Below, in pieces: positions 52,962 to 60,855 of a DNA stretch of 64,000 nucleotides (position 1 is the first letter of the stretch; every line of letters starts with the position of its first letter). This DNA is from CAXSBR01 sp964236495 (GTDB lineage: Bacteria > Actinomycetota > Actinomycetes > Mycobacteriales > Jatrophihabitantaceae). The notes beneath the pieces are model-generated. The model was not told the origin of the DNA. It did not search any database and was given only the letters and a program-made list of their open reading frames with translations. The position numbers and the translations under genes are program-made. The stretch covers positions 1 through 64,000 of the forward strand of contig CAXSBR010000011.1 in assembly GCA_964236495.1 (NCBI GenBank), written 5' to 3'.

Positions 52962-54234
52962 GCCCGTCTCCTTTCTCTGCGGCGAACGTCGCCGGTTGCG
53001 GAACGCGGCGACCCAGCGAGGCCGCCGAGGTCGAAGCCGGCAGGGTCGAAGGAGGACGAGGCGATATCGGAGCGGCCGGCAACGGTGGGGCCGTACTGGC
53101 CGCCGGCCCGTCGGGCGTCAGCTGCTCGTCGAAACCTGGTGCGACCGCGCGCAGCCGTTGCGGGCCGAGTTCGTCCACCAGATACGACAGCTGCTTCCAT
53201 CCGTCGGCGCCGTCGCGGCCCAGTTCTACCAGCAGGCCGGGCACCCGCGGACGTCCGACCTCGACAGCCCGAGGCATGCCCGGGCGCAGAAACCGCTCGC
53301 GTCCCAGCGCTTTGACCGCCCGAGGGCCCACGACGATCGCCAACGCGATGGGTAGGGCGCGCACCCGAGCCGGCTCGGTGAGGTCGGCTCGGCCCGGGCG
53401 AAGCCGCGCGATGGCATAGCCGATGATCTCCTGGGCTGCCGCAGTCCTCAGCGCGGAACGCACGGCGGTGGCCACGTCCTCGATCGGGCGGGTGAGCGGC
53501 CCGACATTGATCAGACAGTCGACTACCTCCTCCACACCGCGTTCGGTGCGGCTGGCCACGGTGCTGGCGATCATGGAGGCGTGCGCGCCGACGGCGAGCA
53601 GCCGGGTGTCGCCGGGCATTCTCCGGCGCGCTACGGCCGTCAACGCGTCGCGGTTCCACGGCTCGGATATGGCCTCGTGCAAACCCCAGCCGGCCGGGCG
53701 GCTGCCCGTCAGTTCCCGACACAGCACCTCGAGCACCCCGCCCAGGCGGGTATGGGCCGACGCCCGGTGCTCGACGGATGCAGAGATCACGACCTGCCAG
53801 GCCTCGGGCGCGAGTGGAACGTCGAATGCATCGGCGCGCACCGACTCGTAGAAGAACTGGCCGCCGTCGAAGGTGAGGCAGTAGCCCCGCAGGCCGTCGT
53901 AGTACTGGCCCGACTCGGTCCGCACGGCCCAGAACAGCAGTCCTTCGCTGGCCAGCATGCGTAGCGGCAGTGTCAATCGGGTGTCGGGCGGGGTGATGAG
54001 CGTCAGCACCACGCCGCCGTCGCGCGCCCGGGCGATGACGTCGCTGATGCTGGCGCTCAGGCCCAGCACCGGCGCCTGCTCGATGAGGATGGCCCGGTGT
54101 TCGGTAAGCACGTCGATCGTCGGGTGGGCCCCGGGCTGTCCGAGCGGTAAAGACGCCGCCGCTTCGGCGCGCTGCAGTGGGGGCGACGGCGACATGTCCC
54201 TATTGTCCCTCATCCGCGCAGCGAAGTTGACCAT
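52951..54234 (-). CDS. DUF6177-like T7SS accessory protein
   Basis: This 427-residue soluble protein has an N-terminal alpha/beta half (PTIDVLTEHRAILIEQAPVLG) and a second half with a regular repeat-like helix/strand pattern, then a Pro-rich tail. It fits my recollection of DUF6177, a family confined to actinobacterial T7SS loci. It is the first gene of the leftward operon. Likely a cytoplasmic substrate-handling factor comparable in role to EspG, which is inference. Confidence 0.65.
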   Translation of the reverse strand: MVNFAARMRDNRDMSPSPPLQRAEAAASLPLGQPGAHPTIDVLTEHRAILIEQAPVLGLSASISDVIARARDGGVVLTLITPPDTRLTLPLRMLASEGLLFWAVRTESGQYYDGLRGYCLTFDGGQFFYESVRADAFDVPLAPEAWQVVISASVEHRASAHTRLGGVLEVLCRELTGSRPAGWGLHEAISEPWNRDALTAVARRRMPGDTRLLAVGAHASMIASTVASRTERGVEEVVDCLINVGPLTRPIEDVATAVRSALRTAAAQEIIGYAIARLRPGRADLTEPARVRALPIALAIVVGPRAVKALGRERFLRPGMPRAVEVGRPRVPGLLVELGRDGADGWKQLSYLVDELGPQRLRAVAPGFDEQLTPDGPAASTAPPLPAAPISPRPPSTLPASTSAASLGRRVPQPATFAAEKGDGHGA

Positions 54235-54359
54235 GAGTCTCCCAGCTCACCCTCTTAACCCATTCTCAGCTTCAGCGCATCGGCCGGCCCGGTGCGCCGG
54301 GTAGAACTAGCCCAGCGGCGCAACCTTGCGCGCCGGCCGAGCCGAAAGGATCGATAATC

Positions 54360-54695
54360 ATGAAATTTGATATGGGCGCGGACACCCTGTCGACGTTGGT
54401 ATCGCAGACTCAGGGACAGAACCAAGACCTGGGCAGCCTGGTGAAGTCTCTTGCCGTCGCAGCCGAACCGCTGGAGGGCAAGTTCAACGGCCCCGGCAAG
54501 GCGGCGTTCGACCAGTTCAAGACGCAGACCGATGCGGTGGCCAACTCGCTCAACTCGGCGCTGGCGAGCATCCTGGGCGGCCAGGCGGGCATGGACAAGA
54601 GCTTCACCCAGGGCCAGACCGACTTCAGCGACAACGCGAAGTCCGCCATGGGTTCGGCCGACTTCAACGCCGCCAGCTTCGGCAAGCAGTCCTGA
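54360..54695 (+). CDS. WXG100-like secreted protein (FNG variant)
   Basis: This 111-residue helical-hairpin protein has the turn FNGPGKAAFDQF where WXG100 proteins have WxG. The C-terminal helix contains a YxxxD/E-like secretion signal replaced by FSDNAKSAM. It heads the rightward operon and forms the expected heterodimer partner of the next gene. AAAGGA precedes the ATG. Confidence 0.8.
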   Translation: MKFDMGADTLSTLVSQTQGQNQDLGSLVKSLAVAAEPLEGKFNGPGKAAFDQFKTQTDAVANSLNSALASILGGQAGMDKSFTQGQTDFSDNAKSAMGSADFNAASFGKQS

Positions 54696-54730
54696 CCTCG
54701 TCCGTTCTACCAACTTGAAAGGTTCTCCAC

Positions 54731-55042
54731 ATGAGCGCCAATGCAGATCGCAACAGCTTCGACACCTCTGCGTCCTCGGACACGCAGGGCAATCTGGCCA
54801 CGGTGGTCTCCCACCTGGAGTCGGTCCTCAACACCCGCGACGCGCAGGTGAAGGCCGCGATGGCCAACTTCAAGGCCGACGGCGTAGACGCCGAGTACCA
54901 CGCCAAGGAGATGCAGTGGAAGTCCGCGGCACACGAGGTGCGCCAGATCATCGCTCTGGTGAAGACGCTGATGGGCAAGAACGACTCGAGCGCGACGGCC
55001 GCGCAGTCCAAGGCCAAGTCGGCCGTCGCCGGCATGGTCTGA
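54731..55042 (+). CDS. Pore-forming ESAT-6-family protein
   Basis: This 103-residue all-helical protein matches a family of ESAT-6-like proteins: NATVVSHLES-type first helix, then KAAMANFKADGVDAEYHAKEMQW, where the DGVDAEYHAKE turn replaces WxG. It is the second of two WXG100-like proteins, probably secreted together through the EccC machine. Confidence 0.82.
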   Translation: MSANADRNSFDTSASSDTQGNLATVVSHLESVLNTRDAQVKAAMANFKADGVDAEYHAKEMQWKSAAHEVRQIIALVKTLMGKNDSSATAAQSKAKSAVAGMV

Positions 55043-55070
55043 GCGCCCACAGGCAGCACGTCGGTGGCCG

Positions 55071-55090
55071 CCGGGCTTTTGCATGCCCGG
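55071..55090 (+). terminator. Stem-loop between ESAT-6-like and DUF6507 genes
   Basis: CCGGGC (55071-55076) pairs with GCCCGG (55085-55090) around TTTTGCAT. It could attenuate transcription so the two small secreted proteins are made in excess over the toxin. Confidence 0.35.
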
Positions 55091-55116
55091 AGCATTTCTA
55101 GAGAGGGTGGGGCGCA

Positions 55117-55476
55117 GTGGCGCAGTGGGACATCAGACCGGCCGGAGTGAAGGGCGTACTTGTCAAGGCCGAAACGAATGCGACGTCGCTGTCGGACGCG
55201 ATCACCAGCTTCGGCGGTGACCTGCAGTCCTGCGCGAGCGCCATCGGGCAGAGCATCGTGGCGAAGGCCTTGTCGGACTTCGCACAGGGTCGCTCGGCCG
55301 AGTTGTCCCAGATGGGTACCCACATCTCCACTGCCATGAGGGGCACGATCTCGGCGGTGAACGCCTACACCCAGGGCAACATCGAGATGGCGGCCAACGC
55401 GCGAACGACGGCCGCACAGGCCGCGCCGCCGACGTTGCGTGGCGCGGCCGGCGGTCGGCGGGCGGTGATGCAGTGA
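55117..55476 (+). CDS. DUF6507-like helical T7SS protein
   Basis: This 119-residue protein begins with WDIRPAGVKGVL, a start I associate with DUF6507, and is otherwise helical with the hairpin-like layout of T7SS substrates or chaperones. It overlaps the toxin gene by 4 bp (55473-55476), as LXG- or WXG-toxin chaperones often do. A targeting-factor role is inferred. Confidence 0.72.
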   Translation: MAQWDIRPAGVKGVLVKAETNATSLSDAITSFGGDLQSCASAIGQSIVAKALSDFAQGRSAELSQMGTHISTAMRGTISAVNAYTQGNIEMAANARTTAAQAAPPTLRGAAGGRRAVMQ

Positions 55477-57254
55477 TGGCACAGAGCGCAATCGATTCGT
55501 CCAAGATCCCGGTTCCTGACCTGATGGCCGGCTTGCTGTCGGTGGAGGCGGGTTGGCTCAAGACCGATGCCGCGAACATTCGCCGGCACGGGTCGGACAT
55601 CAAAACCAGCTGGGCGGGGTTGTCGTCGTGTTACTCGGCGCCCGAGGCCGCGCAACTGTTCGCCGCCATGGATCCGGTGGCGACGGTGAGCGATTCGTTC
55701 GCCGGCGACGTGGAGAAGGTTGTCAGCATTCTGCAAACCTTCGCAGAAGAAGCCGGCCCGCTGGTCAGCACGCTGCAGAAGGTTCAAGCCGATGCGTCGG
55801 CGTTCGGTTCGAAAATCTCCAGCAATGACAAGTGGGATCACGACAAGAGCCTGGTGGATGAGAACAACGGTTACATCCACACGGTGAACACGGCGGTGGT
55901 CGCGTTCCAGGCTGCTGAGCGTAAGGCCGCTAACGGTATCGAGGCGTTGGTCGGTGGGCAGCAGTGGCATGTGATCACCGACCCGAATGACAAGTCGAGC
56001 AGCGGGTTCGGGTACGAGTCGATCCCTGACAACGCGAAAACTCCGTGGGGCGCTGACCTCGAGAAGAAAGACGGCTGCCTGAAAGAGACGATGAAAGCGG
56101 GGTGGCATTTCGCTGAAGGCTTCGGTGAGGGCGCCTGGGGCGCGGTCAAGGGTATCGGCGCGCTGACCGGAATCGAAGGGTGGAACGCGTTCAAGGCGTC
56201 GTGGAAGGGGATGGAGAACCTCGCCCTGGTAGTGGTTCCGGTGGCGGGGGTCGCGGTGTGGGGTACCAAGGGGTACGCCCAGCACGCCACGGCGTTGGGT
56301 AAAGGTCTGACCGACTGGGACGAGTGGAAGAAGAACCCGGCCAAAGCGTTGGGTAACGTCACGTTCTCGGTGTTGACCGTGGCCGTGCCCGGTGCCGGTG
56401 AAGCCGGCGCGGTCGGCAAGGCCGGCGAAGTCGCCGAACTTAGCGGCGACGCGGCGAAGGCGTCGAAGGCGTCGAAACTGGCCACCGCAGCCGATGTCGC
56501 CAAAACCGGGATGCAGACGTTCACCAAGCTCACCGACCCGTTCCACTACGCCGCCCAACTGCCCAAGGTCGCCGACTTCGCCACCGGGCTGGAACTGTCC
56601 TCGCTACCGATACTGACCAAGTTCGGTGCCGCCGACAGGTCCGGCCTCACCAACGCCAGCAAAACCTTGACCGGTGAGGTCAAGACAGCGGCAGCCACCG
56701 CGGAACGGGAACCCGCCCTCGTCGGCGGCCGCAGCGGCGGGGGGGCCGGCGGCGGCACGCCCGAACCGCCGCAGTCACCTGCTCCCACCAGCGGCGGGCC
56801 CGGCGGAGATAATGTGTCGACAGCACCAATCTCTGAGGCTTCGCACGCCACTCCAATGCACGTAAATAGCTTTCCGGCCGACGAGCCTATTCACCGGTAC
56901 GCCGATAAGATTCCACACCTCCCTTCGCACTTTGACGTCGGTCTTCATGGAACCGAATCCTTCGTGGAGATCGCGGGACCAGGCGGCTCCCGAATCCGCG
57001 CCGATGCTATCGAACTCGCAAAGCATATTAGGAGTCAACCAGACTACACAGGGGAAGCTATTCGTTTAGTTAGTTGTTCAACTGGCGCCCCTGAAGGAAC
57101 ATTAGCCCAGCATCTGGCTAATGAGCTGAACGTCGAAGTTCTGGCTCCAACAGACACACTGTGGATATTTTCAAACGGGAAGACTACGATTGGCCCATCA
57201 CAGTGGGATAATACAGGGACATGGCAGAGATTCACTCCCGAATCAGCTGGTTGA
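55473..57254 (+). CDS. T7SS polymorphic toxin, full length
   Basis: This 593-residue protein has three parts. Residues 1-130 are helical and WXG-like (SWAGLSSCYSAPEAAQLFAAM), the export domain. Residues about 130-440 contain a hydrophobic/glycine-rich region (ENLALVVVPVAGVAVWGTKGYA and ALGNVTFSVLTVAVPGAG) repeated almost identically in the cassette at 57982. The last 125 residues, after a Gly/Pro linker, are the toxin tip: FDVGLHGTESFVEI with a His-Gly, then AIRLVSCSTGAPEGTLAQHLANEL with a Cys after a strand. This His-Gly/Cys layout resembles clan CD (caspase-like) peptidases. Activity is not established. The tip is AT-richer than the rest. Confidence 0.85.
   Translation: MMAQSAIDSSKIPVPDLMAGLLSVEAGWLKTDAANIRRHGSDIKTSWAGLSSCYSAPEAAQLFAAMDPVATVSDSFAGDVEKVVSILQTFAEEAGPLVSTLQKVQADASAFGSKISSNDKWDHDKSLVDENNGYIHTVNTAVVAFQAAERKAANGIEALVGGQQWHVITDPNDKSSSGFGYESIPDNAKTPWGADLEKKDGCLKETMKAGWHFAEGFGEGAWGAVKGIGALTGIEGWNAFKASWKGMENLALVVVPVAGVAVWGTKGYAQHATALGKGLTDWDEWKKNPAKALGNVTFSVLTVAVPGAGEAGAVGKAGEVAELSGDAAKASKASKLATAADVAKTGMQTFTKLTDPFHYAAQLPKVADFATGLELSSLPILTKFGAADRSGLTNASKTLTGEVKTAAATAEREPALVGGRSGGGAGGGTPEPPQSPAPTSGGPGGDNVSTAPISEASHATPMHVNSFPADEPIHRYADKIPHLPSHFDVGLHGTESFVEIAGPGGSRIRADAIELAKHIRSQPDYTGEAIRLVSCSTGAPEGTLAQHLANELNVEVLAPTDTLWIFSNGKTTIGPSQWDNTGTWQRFTPESAG
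55853..56804 (+). repeat. Toxin backbone repeat, copy 1
   Basis: This segment of the full-length toxin gene, from CTGGTGGATGAGAACAACG to the Pro/Gly linker, recurs at 57977-58917 with very high nucleotide identity. Copy 1 carries one extra KAS triplet near residue 330. Confidence 0.85.
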
Positions 57255-57295
57255 GCCTTTATAATTTGAAATGGTTGAGCCTTTATAATTTGAAA
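57248..57295 (+). repeat. 24-bp perfect tandem duplication at toxin stop
   Basis: The unit TGGTTGAGCCTTTATAATTTGAAA occurs at 57248-57271 and again at 57272-57295. The first copy contains the toxin stop codon (57252-57254). The second leads into the ribosome site of the immunity gene. Confidence 0.9.
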
Positions 57296-57310
57296 GAAGG
57301 ATGATCAAAT

Positions 57311-57691
57311 ATGGAGCTAGTTGGGTACTACAGGGAGCTACGACATGGCAGACCTGACGGTGGCTCCCTCCCTGAGGCCGTACACCTGGCGACCGGTGCC
57401 CTCGATGATGAGTCGCAAATCGTTCGCTACCTGTCTACCGCGACGGTTTTAGCAGCTACAAGCCAGCATGTCGATGATTTGCTAGACAAGTCGGCACTAG
57501 ATGTCGCATCGGCCAGCAGTCGAACTGATGGACAATGGGCTTGGCCTGACGACCTTTCCTATTACGTTAGGCGGTATCATGTTCCTCTTCCGTCTAACTT
57601 CATACAGCGTGTTCGCGACCTGAATTACTTACCACCGACACTCTCCGATGAAATGCTAGACGATCTGATCGCAGGCTTTTTCTCGGCTTAG
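57311..57691 (+). CDS. Immunity protein for the full-length toxin (putative)
   Basis: This 126-residue soluble, helical, acidic protein directly follows the toxin and has low GC like the toxin tip. GAAGGATG precedes the ATG at 57311. Position and size are those of immunity proteins of polymorphic toxins. No family was recognised. Confidence 0.72.
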   Translation: MELVGYYRELRHGRPDGGSLPEAVHLATGALDDESQIVRYLSTATVLAATSQHVDDLLDKSALDVASASSRTDGQWAWPDDLSYYVRRYHVPLPSNFIQRVRDLNYLPPTLSDEMLDDLIAGFFSA

Positions 57692-57976
57692 GCGTTCGCT
57701 TGGTGTTCGACACCACGCCTTCTGGATTGAGCCCTACTTTGAGTTAGCCTGGACACAACAAGCAGATCCCGGATCAGCCCCCAATCAGCCCAAATCTTTC
57801 GTGAGCAACCTGCTGATTTTTCTGTGCAACGATCTTGCCAAAAGGCGCGGGGCGTGCCGTTTGTGATCGGCTCGGCCGGCGGTGGCGCGCCAGCAACTTG
57901 CCGAAGCCGCAAAGTCAAGCGTCGATAACGGCAAGTCGTCGCTTCCAAGTGAGCAAGGCGTAGTGATTCGACGCAG
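57692..57976. other. Non-coding junction before orphan cassette
   Basis: There is no gene and no match to the toxin N-terminus here. Homology with the first toxin starts abruptly at about 57977. The stretch TGGCGCGCCAGCAACTTGCCG may be remnant coding sequence but is not assignable. Confidence 0.5.
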
Positions 57977-58917
57977 ATCTGGTGGATGAGAACAACGCCT
58001 ACATCCACACGGTGAACACCACGGTGGTGGCGTTTCAGGCTGCTGAGCGTAAGACCGCGAACGCGATCGAGGCGTTGGTCGGTGGGCAGCAGTGGCATGT
58101 GATCACCGACCCGAACGACAAGTCGAACACCGGGTTCGGGTACGCGTCGATCCCGGATGACGCGAAGACTCCGTGGGGTGCTGACGTCGAGAAGAAGGGC
58201 GGCTGCCTGAAGGAGACGATGAAAGCCGGCTGGCATTTCGCTGAAGGCTTCGGTGAGGGTGCGTGGGGCGCGGTCAAGGGCATCGGCGCACTGACCGGTA
58301 TCGAGGGCTGGGATGCGTTCAAGGCGTCGTGGAAGGGAATGGAGAACCTCGCCCTGGTCGTGGTTCCGGTGGCGGGGGTCGCGGTGTGGGGTACCAAGGG
58401 GTACGCCCAGCACGCCACGGCGTTGGGTAAAGGTCTGACCGACTGGGACGAGTGGAAGAAGAACCCGGCCAAAGCGTTGGGCAACGTCACGTTCTCGGTG
58501 TTGACCGTGGCCGTGCCCGGCGCCGGTGAAGCCGGTGTGGCGGGCAAGGCCGGTGAGGTCGCCGAAATCAGCGGCGACGCGGCGAAGGCGTCGAAACTGG
58601 CCATCGCAGCCGATGTCGGCAAGACCGGGATGCAGACGTTCACCAAGCTGACCGACCCGTTCCACTACGCCGCCCAACTACCCAAAGTCGCCGACTTCGC
58701 CACCGGGCTGGACCTGACCTCGATACCGGTACTGGCCAAATTCGGTGGCGCCGACAGGTCCGGCCTCACCAACACCACCAAGACCTTCACCGCCGACGGC
58801 AGAACCGCGGCAGCCACGGTGGAACGCGAACCGGCCCTCGCCGTCGGCCGCAGCGGCGACACCGCCGGTAACGGCGCCCACCAGCCGTCGCAGTCACCCG
58901 CACCCCCTAGCGGCGGA
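57977..58917 (+). repeat. Toxin backbone repeat, copy 2
   Basis: This repeats 55853-56804 in the same orientation, codon by codon, from VDENN to the linker with only scattered changes. The upstream export-domain region is absent. Confidence 0.85.
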
Positions 58918-59490
58918 GGCCACGGCAATGACAACGGAGGAGTCGGCGGCGGCGCAGGGCACGAGCCCACAGCGCCCGAACCCGGCACACCGACCGGCCA
59001 CGACAGCGGCGACGACGCTGGCAACGCTTCGGGCGCCTCGCCAGTCACGAGTGACACCCCGCGGGGGAACTCTGACGACTACGTCACCGGATCTGGCCAT
59101 CACATCCCGCGAGCCGACTACGAAGCAACCTTCGCCGCATCAGTCCACAACGCAGAAGCAGAACGCGTCATGCTTGGCCGCTTCACCGACGACCCAGCAA
59201 CGAACTACATAAACCGAGCCGGCACCGACCATACATACTTCGACCTCGGAAAAGACGGTTGGAACGCTACGAAAGAACGACAAGGCCTCGACGACGATGG
59301 TATGTTTAGCGTATACAACAAGCGGTTCCTTTCTGATGCCGTTGACGCTCACAAGCCGATCGACTTCTCACACGATCCAACCACGCTGAAAAATAAAGAC
59401 ACGTCTTTGCATCAAGAGTTTGAATACTTAGTCCAGAACGGTTATGTGTTTGACGCGAATACCCAAAGTATGCTTCCTCCATCCAACTAG
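57982..59490 (+). CDS. Orphan toxin cassette lacking N-terminal export domain
   Basis: This 502-residue frame begins in the middle of the toxin backbone (GTG at VDENNAY) with no ribosome site, so it is probably silent. Residues 1-310 match the full-length toxin. After a Gly/His/Asp-rich linker the tip of about 145 residues is unrelated to the first: DYEATFAASVHNAEAERVMLG, NRAGTDHTYFDLGKDGWNA and MFSVYNKRFLSDAVDAHKP. The YFDLG...W and FNK.FL type pattern recurs at C-termini of polymorphic toxins, but I cannot name the activity. It resembles orphan CDI/Rhs tip modules. The matching immunity gene follows. Confidence 0.75.
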   Translation: MDENNAYIHTVNTTVVAFQAAERKTANAIEALVGGQQWHVITDPNDKSNTGFGYASIPDDAKTPWGADVEKKGGCLKETMKAGWHFAEGFGEGAWGAVKGIGALTGIEGWDAFKASWKGMENLALVVVPVAGVAVWGTKGYAQHATALGKGLTDWDEWKKNPAKALGNVTFSVLTVAVPGAGEAGVAGKAGEVAEISGDAAKASKLAIAADVGKTGMQTFTKLTDPFHYAAQLPKVADFATGLDLTSIPVLAKFGGADRSGLTNTTKTFTADGRTAAATVEREPALAVGRSGDTAGNGAHQPSQSPAPPSGGGHGNDNGGVGGGAGHEPTAPEPGTPTGHDSGDDAGNASGASPVTSDTPRGNSDDYVTGSGHHIPRADYEATFAASVHNAEAERVMLGRFTDDPATNYINRAGTDHTYFDLGKDGWNATKERQGLDDDGMFSVYNKRFLSDAVDAHKPIDFSHDPTTLKNKDTSLHQEFEYLVQNGYVFDANTQSMLPPSN

Positions 59491-59501
59491 GAGCTGGCTT
59501 G

Positions 59502-59837
59502 ATGAACGTGATGGAACTAGTTAGCCTTATTCGCCAAGTATACGGCAAAGGCGCGGCAGTGATTTCGGTTCATAGTGACGAACAATGGGTGTCCTGCATT
59601 CTGTATGAATCAGTTCACATGCGGTGCGGAGCCAACGGCGACCACGGTACCTTCGGTGCCAGCGTGCTGGTAGGTGAGTACTGGTCGGGGCAGTTCTTTG
59701 GTCAAAGCGTTTCACTCAACCCGGACCGCGAATCGATACTTGCAAGCCTGGAGTTGATAAATAGGTGGTGTAAAGCGAAACTTCCAGATGAATTCTTGGA
59801 GCAATTAGCGGAAGGCCTCGCTAACCAAAGATTGTGA
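59502..59837 (+). CDS. Immunity protein for the orphan toxin tip (putative)
   Basis: This 111-residue soluble alpha/beta protein starts at ATG 59502 with AGGAGC upstream and lies 11 bp after the orphan toxin. Composition is low in GC. It has its own ribosome site, so unlike the toxin frame it may be translated. No family was recognised. Confidence 0.7.
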   Translation: MNVMELVSLIRQVYGKGAAVISVHSDEQWVSCILYESVHMRCGANGDHGTFGASVLVGEYWSGQFFGQSVSLNPDRESILASLELINRWCKAKLPDEFLEQLAEGLANQRL

Positions 59838-60258
59838 CTTGCCAATCTCAGGTTGCGCATCCTCCTCGTCGCTGCTGGCGATAGTAAAGGAAGCCTGCGG
59901 TAGCTGTCATTTATACTTACAATCCTATTGTCGCAGTACCGAATGAGGCATAGTCGTGCGGGCATCAGTCAACCACGTTCGCTATCGCCGAGCCTGTGCA
60001 ACGGCTTCGCCGATTTGGCAAAGTTGGACGAACCGTTAAGTGTTGCTCTGTAATCCATTTCAAGGCAAACGTCCAATTTGCGTTTCCTGGCTCATCGCGA
60101 GATAAGGAGTAGTCGGCGTCTGAAGCCGCCGGTGTCGAGTAGTGGGCGGTTGCCGATTTCGCGACCGAACTGGACTTGTCCTCGATACGGGTGCCGGCGA
60201 TGTTCGGTGCGCCGACTGGTTCGGCCTGCCAACGCGTGCAACGGGAGCTGGCATGCGC
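59838..60258. other. Degenerate region downstream of toxin cassettes
   Basis: There is no intact gene. The first half is AT-richer and unassigned. The second half contains the decayed toxin fragment at 60149-60232. Confidence 0.5.
60149..60232 (+). pseudogene. Remnant of a third toxin backbone copy
   Basis: Translation of this stretch gives VADFATELDLSSIRVPAMFG. It aligns with VADFATGLDLTSIPVLAKFG of the orphan cassette and VADFATGLELSSLPILTKFG of the full-length toxin, with 15 of 20 residues shared with the former. Homology fades on both sides. Confidence 0.7.
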
Positions 60259-60855
60259 CTACCGATGTTCGGCGCAGCAGGGCGTCGGATTCGGTACCTC
60301 GAACGGCGCGACCCCTCCACCGGCCGCCGGCAGAACCGCCAGAACCAGCTCGCCGCGCTGCCACCGCGGGCGCACGAAGTCGCGCGTCCGCAGCTCGGCG
60401 CTGTCGTCGACGTCGCCGCCGCCGAGCTGATGGATACGCTCAATCGCCGAGACGGCCAGCGCCTCCCTTACCGAGAGGGTGCCGGTGAGGTGTTGACAGC
60501 CGGGGAAGCGGACAGCGCGGCCACCGTCGCGGCTCGCAGTCTGACTCGCTGCAAGCTCATCGCCTGCAGTCAGCGCCAAGTTCGGTAGATCCGCCGCGGG
60601 CCGCAATCCCGACGACGCCCGGAAGTGACGCTCGAGAGCGTCGATGAGCTCTGCCTGAGGCGCTGCCCGGAAGGACAAGGAGACGGCGTAATGCGGAACG
60701 CCCGCACGCACTTCGTGCGTGCAGACGGTGACATCGTCGGGCAGACCCCACCGGTCGAGGGCGAGCAACGAGTGCTCGACCTCGGCCAGCACGAGGAACT
60801 CGGTATCGACGACGACCACCGTCGCGGCGGCAGCCAGGGTGTCGGACCGGGTCAT
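60259..60855 (-). CDS. Hypothetical protein, 198 aa
   Basis: There is no signal peptide. The N-terminal half is alpha/beta (VVVVDTEFLVLAEVEHSLLALDRWGLPDD), the rest mixed. ATG 60855 overlaps the PHP gene stop (60852-60855) in an ATGA, so it is co-translated with that gene. The C-terminal 25 residues run toward the decayed toxin region and may not be original. No family recognised. Confidence 0.6.
   Translation of the reverse strand: MTRSDTLAAAATVVVVDTEFLVLAEVEHSLLALDRWGLPDDVTVCTHEVRAGVPHYAVSLSFRAAPQAELIDALERHFRASSGLRPAADLPNLALTAGDELAASQTASRDGGRAVRFPGCQHLTGTLSVREALAVSAIERIHQLGGGDVDDSAELRTRDFVRPRWQRGELVLAVLPAAGGGVAPFEVPNPTPCCAEHR

Noticed and set aside
55365..56558. 397-codon minus-strand frame, and its twin at 57688-58677
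   Set aside because: Both are antisense to the duplicated toxin backbone, so their similarity to each other only reflects that duplication.
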